A stretch of DNA of 11,901 bases. It comes from DASXTB01 sp036505615 (GTDB lineage Bacteria > Acidobacteriota > UBA6911 > JACQSX01). This document shows positions 1 to 6,225 of the stretch, in pieces. The stretch spans positions 1 to 11,901 of the forward strand of contig DASXTB010000080.1 of assembly GCA_036505615.1 (NCBI GenBank), written 5' to 3'. Each line of letters opens with the position of its first letter. Positions within the stretch are counted from its first letter, which is position 1. The notes under the pieces were generated by a model that ran no database searches, was not told the DNA's origin, and saw only the letters and a list, made by a program, of their open reading frames with translations. A program made the translations under genes and the position numbers.

Positions 1-1
1 T

Positions 2-283
2 CAACGTACTGATCCTGATTTTCGAAAAGAGGCCGCTCAAAATTACAAGGGCTGGACTATTCGATTCTGCGGCTATCCTCACCTTGATGGTACATGGGAT
101 GATTCATGCGAAATCAGGTCGGTCAACCGCATGCGCTTCGCTATTGGCGACTCCATTTTCAAGACAAAAGAAGAGGCCATTGCCAGCGCCATGACCAAGG
201 GCAGGCAATGGGTTGATTCCCAAAACACCTTGAAGGGTCCCAGCCCCCGACTGAATGCCCACCCTGGACCCCCGACATCCTAG
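2..283 (+). CDS. C-terminal fragment of an unrecognised protein, cut by the window edge
   Basis: An open frame enters from the left edge (frame starting at base 2) and runs 93 codons to a TAG at 281-283. No start codon is implied inside the window, so the gene begins upstream. The visible part has a Trp/Cys/Tyr-rich stretch (GWTIRFCGYPHLDG, about residues 17-30 of the fragment), a helix-like segment KTKEEAIASAMTKGRQWVDS (about 57-76) and a Pro-rich low-complexity end. The pattern of a short beta-rich region followed by 'xKTKEEAIxxAxxxGxxWID' is common in small uncharacterised bacterial proteins, but I cannot name a family. It faces pth across a 122-base gap. The coherent composition and uninterrupted frame suggest a real gene; the function is unknown. 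Confidence 0.55.
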   Translation, partial: QRTDPDFRKEAAQNYKGWTIRFCGYPHLDGTWDDSCEIRSVNRMRFAIGDSIFKTKEEAIASAMTKGRQWVDSQNTLKGPSPRLNAHPGPPTS

Positions 284-302
284 CTGTAGCTATAGGTAGC
301 GA

Positions 303-355
303 ACGAGCTCGTGCCGCCGGTTAGGATCGCCGCGCCGCGCCCTTACGGTCGCGGC
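303..355. other. Short palindrome and GC-rich hairpin in the convergent gap
   Basis: The 122-base gap between the plus-strand fragment and pth contains a perfect 10-base palindrome, acgagctcgt (303-312). It also contains a hairpin with a 6-bp GCCGCG/CGCGGC stem (334-339 with 350-355) around a 10-base loop. The hairpin lies where two convergent genes end, so it could help stop transcription from either side. No T-tract follows on either strand, so it is not a canonical intrinsic terminator. Confidence 0.35.
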
Positions 356-405
356 TCTGCGGGTGCTTGCAGTTGCGGCGTGTGGCCAGCTCATCGGGTG
401 CACTT

Positions 406-1008
406 TTATGGCCAAAACTTGACCGATTTGCTCGAGACCTCCTCTGCCGGATCCCGATTAAATAAGGACATGGCTCTTGCGATTCCGTTTTCCCAGAGGC
501 AGCGTATCGCTTCGATAGCCCGCTCCATGGCGGGCTCGACAAGAGGCGTTTCTTGAGAGGAGAAATCCGAAAGGACGAATTCGGCCATGTCCGCTCCCAC
601 GCCGCGGCCAATGCCAAAACGGAGCCGCGGCAATTGATCGGTCCCCATCTCAGCGACGATCGACTTCATGCCGTTATGGCCACCGGCGCTACCCGCGGCG
701 CGCAGCCGAATTTTACCCAGCGGGAGATCCGCGTCATCGTAAACCATCAGAATGTTAGATAGCGCGATATCCCAACGCTCGACAACTTCGCGCACGGCCA
801 GCCCGCTTCGATTCATGAAAGTCTGCGGCTTGATGAGAAGCGTATCCACACCACAAAACGAGAACCGGCAAAACTGCGAATAATGGGACACTTGTCGCAC
901 TTTCACTCCACCGGTTTCCGCAATCCGATCCACAATTAAAAAGCCGATATTGTGGCGATTGCCAGCATATCGGCTTTCCGGATTTCCTAATCCAACGAGA
1001 GCTTTCAA
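406..1008 (-). CDS. pth: Peptidyl-tRNA hydrolase
   Basis: Cytosolic enzyme that cleaves the ester bond of peptidyl-tRNAs released from stalled ribosomes and so recycles tRNA. The 200 residues match the usual length of about 190-200. The family motifs are in order: GLGNP with Asn9, RHNIGF with the catalytic His19, KPQTFMNRSG with Asn66, DDADLPLGKIRLR with Asp92 and Asp94, and GGHNGMKS with Asn112; RFGIGR follows. The start is a TTG at 1006-1008. The motif GLGNP begins only five residues later, and the same frame meets a TGA a few codons upstream without any ATG or GTG, so TTG is the only reasonable start. It is the last gene of the ispE-prs-rplY-pth cluster, an order common in bacteria. Its leader carries a large inverted repeat. 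Confidence 0.97.
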   Translation of the reverse strand: MKALVGLGNPESRYAGNRHNIGFLIVDRIAETGGVKVRQVSHYSQFCRFSFCGVDTLLIKPQTFMNRSGLAVREVVERWDIALSNILMVYDDADLPLGKIRLRAAGSAGGHNGMKSIVAEMGTDQLPRLRFGIGRGVGADMAEFVLSDFSSQETPLVEPAMERAIEAIRCLWENGIARAMSLFNRDPAEEVSSKSVKFWP

Positions 1009-1018
1009 ATCAGTAATT

Positions 1019-1210
1019 GGTCATGGGACTACGGTCATCGGTCATCGGTCAATAAGTCAGCAGGTCAGCAGGTCAGCAGGTCCGCAGGTCCCAAGGATCA
1101 ACAGCTGGAAGTCGTGGTTCTTGACTCGCCGACTTGCCGACCTGTTGACTTGCAGACCCATAGCCCGACGATTACCGACGACTGATGACTGATGACTGAT
1201 GACCGATGAG
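1019..1210. repeat. Two-tier inverted repeat made of 7- and 8-base tandem words (rplY-pth gap)
   Basis: The 228-base gap between rplY and pth is almost entirely repeat. The outer left arm (about 1019-1050) is built on a 7-base word, cggtcat. The inner left arm (about 1055-1090) has four copies of an 8-base word, gtcagcag, with one degenerate copy. A roughly 32-base spacer follows. The inner right arm (about 1122-1157) is the degenerate complement of the inner left arm. The outer right arm (about 1168-1210) repeats gatgact with period 7 and complements the outer left arm. In the transcript this would fold into one long two-segment hairpin ahead of pth. The role is unknown. Confidence 0.8.
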
Positions 1211-1236
1211 CACTCAAATCTGGATCAGAGTACGAA

Positions 1237-1965
1237 CTACTTCTTCTCCTTTTCCTTTTCCTTCTCCTTCTCTTTTTCGCGCTCTTTTTCTTTGGGCGGT
1301 TCCTCACCTTCGATAGCTTCCTCCACCTTGCCCTTCTTGATCACTTCAGGTTCGGCGGGCACAGCCTCTTCGGTGGGTACGGGAGCAATCTCTTCTTCAG
1401 CTCGAGGCGGCAGCACGGTAAGCACTGTTTGATCCGGATCCTCTAAAATTTGAAACTTCGTCTTGTCGTAATCAATCTCGGCCACGCGGATGTGGTCGTT
1501 GATTTTCAGATGCTCCACGTTCACCTTGATGTTGGCCGGAACATCACCAGGCAGGCATTCCACTTCGATCTCGCGCTTTATGATGTCCATGATCCCACCG
1601 TCACTCTTCACGCCGGCGGACTCGCCTACGAGTTCAATGGGCACCTTGAATTTCATCTTCTTGTCCAGCGCGATGGTCAGCAGGTCGGCGTGCAGCAGGC
1701 GGCCCTTGACAGGATCGAGCTGATAGCTCTTGATCATCACAGTGAAAGTTGCAGCGTTCCCGATGATGACCTCAAAAATGCTGTTGTGCCCGCTCTGGGA
1801 GTGCAGAATCTCGGAAATCTTCTTGGGGTCGACGCTCACAGAGCGCGCCTCTTTGCCCTGGCCATAAATGACAGCCGGGATCATACCCTTTCGCCTCAAG
1901 CGGCCCGCATTGTTCTTTCCCCTCAAGTCGCGTTCTTCCGCCTGCAATTCAAACTGTGTTGCCAT
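1237..1965 (-). CDS. rplY: 50S ribosomal protein L25/general stress protein Ctc with Glu-Lys tail
   Basis: Binds 5S rRNA in the large ribosomal subunit. At 242 residues it is the long (CTC/TL5) form. The N-terminal L25 domain (about 1-95) starts FELQAEERDLRGKNNAGRLRRKGMIPAVIYG. A beta-rich TL5-type C-terminal domain follows (about 100-185, with VPIELVGESAGVKSDGG and CLPGDVPANIKV). Residues 188-242 form an acidic, Ala/Pro/Glu-rich tail that ends in a Glu-Lys alternation (225-242). The ATG at 1963-1965 has an upstream AGGGAG ribosome-binding site, and the gene starts only 15 bases after the prs stop, so the two are co-transcribed. The tail's charge and low complexity suggest a disordered extension. 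The core identification is firm; the tail's function is unknown. Confidence 0.95.
   Translation of the reverse strand: MATQFELQAEERDLRGKNNAGRLRRKGMIPAVIYGQGKEARSVSVDPKKISEILHSQSGHNSIFEVIIGNAATFTVMIKSYQLDPVKGRLLHADLLTIALDKKMKFKVPIELVGESAGVKSDGGIMDIIKREIEVECLPGDVPANIKVNVEHLKINDHIRVAEIDYDKTKFQILEDPDQTVLTVLPPRAEEEIAPVPTEEAVPAEPEVIKKGKVEEAIEGEEPPKEKEREKEKEKEKEKEKK
1240..1293. repeat. Purine-rich GAA/GAG-AAA/AAG low-complexity tract in rplY
   Basis: The last 18 sense codons of rplY are almost all GAA/GAG or AAA/AAG, giving a near-perfect hexanucleotide microsatellite (consensus GARAAR on the minus strand, one CGC interruption). The repeat unit is a multiple of three, so slippage would change the length of the tail without breaking the frame. 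Confidence 0.85.
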
Positions 1966-1980
1966 AATTTAAAGACTCCC

Positions 1981-2910
1981 TTAAATAAAAAGCTTACTCA
2001 CTGAGGTTTCTTCATGAATGGACCGGATGGCTTCAGCCAGCAGCGGAGCCACACTAAGCACCTTGATCTTGGGTATGCACTTGGAACCATCCAGCGCGAT
2101 AGTATTGGTTACAATCACTTCTTCCACATCGTTCTCCTGAATTAAAGCAATAGCCGGGCCGGACAACACTGCATGCGTCGCGCTGGCATAAACCTTCGCG
2201 GCGCCGCTCTCTTTGAGCGCTTCGGTGGACTTTACCAGCGTTCCACAAGTGTCAATCATATCGTCAACGAGCAGAATGTTCCGCCCTTCCACCTCGCCGA
2301 TGATATGGAGTACTTCAGCGACATTCGCCTCCTTGCGGCGCTTGTCAATGATTGCCAGGTTTGCCTGCAGTCTCTTCCCAAAAGCGCGCGCCCGTTCCAC
2401 ACCACCAGCATCCGGAGCCACAACCGTGTCAATTTTCAGATCGCTTACGTAATCGATGATCACCGGGGCGGCAAACAAATGGTCTACGGGAATATTGAAA
2501 AAACCTTGTATCTGGCCCGCGTGCAAGTCCATGGTAAGCACGCGATTGGTGCCAGCCGCTTCCAGCAAGTCGGCCACTAGCTTGGAAGAGATAGGGACGC
2601 GTGGCTTGTCCTTCCTGTCCTGGCGCGCATATCCATAGTAGGGAAGCACGGCCGTGATGCGCCCTGCCGAGGCGCGCTTGAATGCGTCGATCATGATCAG
2701 CAACTCCATCAGGTTCGCATTTACCGGATGGGAAGTGGGCTGAATGATAAAAACATCGGCGCCGCGGACGTTCTCCAGAATTTGAACATGGATCTCACCA
2801 TCGCTGAATTGAGTAAGCTTGGTCAACCCCAGCGGGCAATTCAGTTCCCGGCAGATCTCGTCACCCAGAGGCCTGTTCGCACTTCCAGAAAAAACCTTTA
2901 AGCTTCGCAT
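1981..2910 (-). CDS. prs: Ribose-phosphate pyrophosphokinase (PRPP synthetase)
   Basis: Transfers pyrophosphate from ATP to ribose 5-phosphate to make PRPP, the precursor of purines, pyrimidines, NAD, His and Trp; acts in the cytosol. The 309 residues are typical of class I enzymes. Visible motifs are KVFSGSAN at the start, FSDGEI (35-40), the ATP-site segment YYGYARQDRK (91-100), the metal His in MDLHAGQIQGFF (127-138), VVAPDAGGVERAR (163-175), and the PRPP/ribose-phosphate loop LLVDDMIDTCGTL (213-225). The ATG at 2908-2910 is chosen because KVFSGSAN follows immediately, as in homologues. A GAAGG lies directly against the ATG, too close to be a good ribosome-binding site. It sits downstream of tRNA-Gln and just before rplY. 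Confidence 0.97.
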   Translation of the reverse strand: MRSLKVFSGSANRPLGDEICRELNCPLGLTKLTQFSDGEIHVQILENVRGADVFIIQPTSHPVNANLMELLIMIDAFKRASAGRITAVLPYYGYARQDRKDKPRVPISSKLVADLLEAAGTNRVLTMDLHAGQIQGFFNIPVDHLFAAPVIIDYVSDLKIDTVVAPDAGGVERARAFGKRLQANLAIIDKRRKEANVAEVLHIIGEVEGRNILLVDDMIDTCGTLVKSTEALKESGAAKVYASATHAVLSGPAIALIQENDVEEVIVTNTIALDGSKCIPKIKVLSVAPLLAEAIRSIHEETSVSKLFI

Positions 2911-2928
2911 CCTTCAATCGCCAAAGAT

Positions 2929-3082
2929 GTCATCAACCATTCGTGATTAAAAACTCGTTAGCTATTCGGGACTCACCCTATTCCAGGGCTGCCTTGAGAG
3001 GGCCCGCAGGCCGTCTCTCCGCTCCCAAAATATCCAATCCCAACCCAACGACAATTGACTGATGACGAATGAGTGATGACTT
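2929..3082. repeat. Inverted repeat in the tRNA-Gln/prs gap
   Basis: The 188-base gap between tRNA-Gln and prs is bounded by an inverted pair. The left arm is at 2929-2949, with the words gtcatca, ccattcgt and gatta. The right arm (about 3060-3082), read on the other strand, gives gtcatcactcattcgtcatca. The arms match at roughly 17 of 21 positions. About 110 bases separate them. The words resemble those in the outer arms of the repeat before pth. Confidence 0.65.
2996..3019 (-). other. Strong GC hairpin upstream of prs
   Basis: GAGAG-GGCC-cgca-GGCC-(gt)-CTCTC forms a 9-bp stem with a tetraloop and a two-base bulge, lying inside the loop of the larger inverted repeat. There is no T-run after it on the minus strand, so a terminator call is not supported. 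A role as an RNA-processing or stability element between tRNA-Gln and the prs message is possible but only inferred. Confidence 0.45.
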
Positions 3083-3098
3083 AAACCGTCTTGGGGTT

Positions 3099-3173
3099 TG
3101 GCTGGGGCGGGAGGATTCGAACCTCCGAATGCAGGTGCCAAAGACCTGTGTCTTACCGCTTGACGACGCCCCA
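3099..3173 (-). tRNA. tRNA-Gln (anticodon UUG)
   Basis: The reverse complement folds as a complete cloverleaf. The acceptor stem is TGGGGCG/CGCCCCA, the D arm GTC-aagcggtaa-GAC, the anticodon arm CAGGT-ctttggc-ACCTG with anticodon TTG (plus-strand caa at 3139-3141), and the T arm GGAGG-ttcgaat-CCTCC. The discriminator G and a genomically encoded CCA follow (3099-3102). The 5' end lies only five bases after the ispE stop, so the tRNA is probably released by processing of an ispE-prs transcript, although a promoter inside ispE cannot be excluded. Confidence 0.97.
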
Positions 3174-3178
3174 ATATC

Positions 3179-4045
3179 TCAGTGTTCCGGCCACCGGAGG
3201 CACCGGCTCAATCGTTTCCGATACTGGCTGCGCGTCAGCAAGTGCGCCTGCCAGAATTTCCAGCCGGCTCCGACCCGAAGTTTCCTTTTGGGCCTTCCAA
3301 GGGCGAACAAAGTGGAGCCCGAGCCGCTCAGGTGCACCTTCCCGAAACCCTGTCCTGTCAAAAACTTCCTAGCTTCCACGATTCGCTTGTCCTTAAGAAC
3401 AGTCCGTTCGAAGTCGTTCCTGAGAATCGTGCTAAGCTGATCAACCCTTTGATTTAACAGCGAATAGCAGAAATTTTCAATCGTAGCGTCCGGCATTTCT
3501 TTTGTCAACTTCAAGTTTGCGTATGCCCTCGCTGAAAGCATCTGAACTCCCGGATACAACAGCGTTACTGGAGCGGGAGGCAAGTCAGGCAGAGGCACAA
3601 CTCGTTCTCCGTGATGAAATCCACAGGCAGTTCCTCCGGCCAAAAAAAAGGGGACATCGCTTCCCAGCCGGCCTCCCAAATGTGCCAGCGCGGCAAGGCT
3701 GTAGCCCGCGTCAAAAAGGTGGTTTAGCGCGAGCAAAGTCATCGCAGCGTTGCTTGAGCCTCCACCCAAGCCTGCTCCGATGGGGATTTTCTTTTCGATC
3801 CGAATCCGCACGCCGCGCCCCTTGGGGACCATCAGGGCAGCGGCGCGATAGGCGATATTGGCTTCCCCTCCAGGCGCATCATCCGCCGTGACCTCCACGC
3901 GCGGTTCCCGCAGCCGCTCAAAGTACATGATGTCATGCAGGGAAACGGTCTGCAGGACGGTTTCAATACGATGATAACCCCCCGGCTCCTTCTCCAGCAC
4001 TCTCAGGTAGAGGTTGATTTTGGCGAAGGAAGGAACGCGAAGCAT
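3179..4045 (-). CDS. ispE: 4-diphosphocytidyl-2-C-methyl-D-erythritol kinase
   Basis: Phosphorylates the 2-hydroxyl of CDP-methylerythritol with ATP in the non-mevalonate (MEP) isoprenoid pathway; cytosolic. The 288 residues fit the family. The GHMP-kinase features are AKINLYL at 8-14 with the conserved Lys9, GGYHRIET at 22-29, the ATP loop PIGAGLGGGSSNAA at 88-101, LGSDVPFFLAGGTA at 127-140 with the catalytic Asp130, and the C-terminal glycine motif LSGSGSTLFAL. The ATG at 4043-4045 has GGAG nine bases upstream, and that ribosome-binding site lies inside the left arm of an intergenic repeat. It is followed at once by tRNA-Gln and then prs. The last 35 or so residues are basic and rich in Arg and Trp. 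Confidence 0.96.
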   Translation of the reverse strand: MLRVPSFAKINLYLRVLEKEPGGYHRIETVLQTVSLHDIMYFERLREPRVEVTADDAPGGEANIAYRAAALMVPKGRGVRIRIEKKIPIGAGLGGGSSNAAMTLLALNHLFDAGYSLAALAHLGGRLGSDVPFFLAGGTACGFHHGERVVPLPDLPPAPVTLLYPGVQMLSARAYANLKLTKEMPDATIENFCYSLLNQRVDQLSTILRNDFERTVLKDKRIVEARKFLTGQGFGKVHLSGSGSTLFALGRPKRKLRVGAGWKFWQAHLLTRSQYRKRLSRCLRWPEH

Positions 4046-4046
4046 T

Positions 4047-4182
4047 CGTCCATTCTCCGTTGTCCGTAGTCACTAGTCCGTTGTCAGTTGCGGAGCACCA
4101 GCCTGATACAATGGACTGGATGTAATTTGAGGTCAGGCACTAGGCAACGGACGACGGACAACGGACGACGGACAAGGGACTA
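4047..4182. repeat. Inverted repeat of period-7 words in the TPR/ispE gap
   Basis: The 134-base gap between the TPR gene and ispE holds two arms. The right arm (about 4144-4182) is a clear array with period 7, alternating acggacg and acggaca, and it runs into the TAG of the TPR gene. The left arm (about 4047-4090) is a degenerate complement with words such as ccgttgt and ccgtagt, and it reaches to within a few bases of the ispE start. The spacer is about 53 bases. Folding would place the ispE ribosome-binding site in the stem. Confidence 0.75.
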
Positions 4183-6147
4183 CTTTTTCGTCAGCTTGTC
4201 CAGCTTCTTGATTTTCTCCTGGATTTTTTCGATGTCCTTCGGTTCCGTCGAATAAGTCAAAGAAATGCGATAGGCCAGCAACGCTTCTTGGTAATTGCCC
4301 AGCCGCTCATAAAGATCGCCCAAATGTTCATGAATCGTGGCGTCATTGCGCACGATTCTGGCGGCTTTGTTCAAATTCGCCTCGGCCGATTTCAGATCGT
4401 TCAACTTGAACTGCGCCCATCCGAGACTGTCTAGATAAGCGCCGTTGAAGGGATCCAGATCGACGGCTTTTTGGATGTACTTAAGCGCCTGATGCAGATT
4501 CTCTCCGCGGTCGGCCCACATATAACCCAGGTAATTCAGAACACCGGCATTGTCTGGATTTTTTTCCAGCAGTTTTTTGAAAACGTCTTCCGCCTTTTCA
4601 AATCTCTTTTCTCTCTCGTAGACGGCCGCCAGCTGGAAAAGAATCGCTTCATTTGCCGGATCTTCATTTGCCAACTGGTGCAGGTAGGCTTCGGCACGCT
4701 GGTAGGCCCGCTGGTCAAAAAACAGCTGAGCGCGGCTCAGTTTAATTTGAAGCTGGGTAAGCTTGTCCTGCTCGGACTTGGAAGCGGGCTGCTTGGCCAG
4801 CTCCAGGTCCAAAACCTTCAACCCTTCTTCCAGCCCTTTTTGTTGGGAGACGACCTGCGCTTCGGTGATCAGCAGGCTTTTGTCGTCGGCGAATTTTGTT
4901 CGTCCTTTGGAGATAATATCGGCCGCGTGAGTCCAATCCTTCTTCTGCCTGTAGGCGTCGGCCAGCAGCCAGTACGCCTGGGCACTGTCGGGAAACTCTC
5001 TTAGCACCTGCTGGAAAGTCGCGATGGCTGCATCGTACTGAGCATCCTCCCGTTGGATTGTTCCAATCTGGATCAAAGTGGGCAACCGCCCGCGCTGAGT
5101 GGCGGGATCCTTCCCTTCCCGCTCCAAAACCTTCTTCAACATGGACAGGGCTTCTTCCCGCTGCCCCGTCACCGCCAGAGTCCTTGCCAGGTAGAAGGTG
5201 ACTTCCACATTTTCGGGATCGGCTTTCAGGGCGGAGCGGAAGGTGGCAATGGCCTCGCCGTATTTCTTCTGATCCCCCTGCGCCTTTCCCAGTTCCAGCA
5301 GGACCGACGAGTCAAACGGGTTTCGCTTGGCGAGCTCCTCGAGCATTTCCGTCGCGTCCTTGGATTTGCCTTTTTCGGCAAGCAAAGATGCAACGTGCCG
5401 CTTTGCCTCGGAATTATCAGGCTGTGATTTAAGAACTTCCTGGTAGCTCGCTAGCGCTTTTTCGTTGTCGCCGATCCGCTCATAGATAAATGCCTGGAGC
5501 ATCAGCACCCGCGTGTTGCCGGGACTGTACTGCGTCAGGCGATTTAAGTTTTCCAGCGCAGGATTGAACTTCTGCTGCTCGACTTGCGACAACGCCAGCA
5601 GGAACAGGTCCTCCGGGCTTTCCGCCTGCCGATTTACCAATTTCTGCAGCGCCTGCTCGGCCTTGACAAACTGGTTGGAACGGACGTAAATGCGCCCCAG
5701 CGCGCCTAGTGCTGCCGAGTTCTCCGGGTCGGTTTTCAGTACCGTTTCATATTCGGCGACGGCATTCTCCTGAGCCTTGGGATCTTGCCGGGCCCGGGAA
5801 TAAATATCAGCGATCAGTAAGTGCGCGTCGGCATTGCCCGGATCGATGCCCACCGCCTGCTTTGCCTTCTGCAGCGCGTCCTCGGTACGACCTAAGTCGG
5901 CCAAAGTGGCAGCGTATTCGGCAAGAATTTGGGCATTGCCTGGGTCCCCCTTCAGCGCGGCTTCGTACTCGGTTAGAGCGTCAGACGTGTCACCCGAAGC
6001 GTCGTAAAGACGGGCCAGCGTGAAGTGATAATAGGCGTCGGCTACTGAAGAAGGAGCAGGCTTTACAGGAGCGGAAACCTGGCTCTGAGCTTCCGCCTGA
6101 ATTGCCGTCAGAAGGCCGAGGGAGAGCAACAGTATCGCATTTCGCAT
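4180..6147 (-). CDS. Secreted TPR-repeat protein
   Basis: 655 residues. It begins with a signal-peptide-like segment (MRNAILLLSLGLLTAIQAEAQ, hydrophobic core about 4-17, probable cleavage after Ala-rich residues near 20). The rest, from about residue 36, is nearly all tetratricopeptide repeats. I count about 17 units of roughly 34 residues, many with the signature W/L-G-Y-A-F-P spacing and ends such as DPGN, DPEN or NPDN (for example ALTEYEAALKGDPGN and AEDVFKKLLEKNPDN). TPR superhelices are protein-binding scaffolds, so the protein likely assembles or tethers partners in the periplasm or at the outer membrane; no partner is evident. A Lys-rich C-terminus (EKIQEKIKKLDKLTKK) closes it. It is the first gene of the ispE cluster. 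The ATG at 6145-6147 has no clear ribosome-binding site. Confidence 0.88.
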   Translation of the reverse strand: MRNAILLLSLGLLTAIQAEAQSQVSAPVKPAPSSVADAYYHFTLARLYDASGDTSDALTEYEAALKGDPGNAQILAEYAATLADLGRTEDALQKAKQAVGIDPGNADAHLLIADIYSRARQDPKAQENAVAEYETVLKTDPENSAALGALGRIYVRSNQFVKAEQALQKLVNRQAESPEDLFLLALSQVEQQKFNPALENLNRLTQYSPGNTRVLMLQAFIYERIGDNEKALASYQEVLKSQPDNSEAKRHVASLLAEKGKSKDATEMLEELAKRNPFDSSVLLELGKAQGDQKKYGEAIATFRSALKADPENVEVTFYLARTLAVTGQREEALSMLKKVLEREGKDPATQRGRLPTLIQIGTIQREDAQYDAAIATFQQVLREFPDSAQAYWLLADAYRQKKDWTHAADIISKGRTKFADDKSLLITEAQVVSQQKGLEEGLKVLDLELAKQPASKSEQDKLTQLQIKLSRAQLFFDQRAYQRAEAYLHQLANEDPANEAILFQLAAVYEREKRFEKAEDVFKKLLEKNPDNAGVLNYLGYMWADRGENLHQALKYIQKAVDLDPFNGAYLDSLGWAQFKLNDLKSAEANLNKAARIVRNDATIHEHLGDLYERLGNYQEALLAYRISLTYSTEPKDIEKIQEKIKKLDKLTKK

Positions 6148-6225
6148 ATCTGATTATGGCATGTACGCGCGCGGCGGGGCAAATTTCATAAAATTACCTT
6201 AATACTCGCGCGCTGAAACTGAAAT

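Noticed and set aside
1019..1210. CRISPR array
   Set aside because: Repeats are 7-8 bases, directly tandem and without spacers; no cas gene is nearby.
1199..1432. Plus-strand frame with SFSFSF repeats
   Set aside because: It is the complement of the Glu-Lys tail of rplY and has no independent support.
2996..3019. Intrinsic terminator before prs
   Set aside because: The stem is strong but no T-tract follows on the minus strand.
4471..5004. Long plus-strand frame antisense to the TPR gene
   Set aside because: A shadow of the repeat gene in the opposite strand; composition and lack of motifs do not support a protein.
6148..6225. Terminator or promoter in the 78-base gap between the propeller and TPR genes
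   Set aside because: Only loose CGCGCG words and AT-rich sequence are present; no convincing stem with T-tract or paired promoter boxes.
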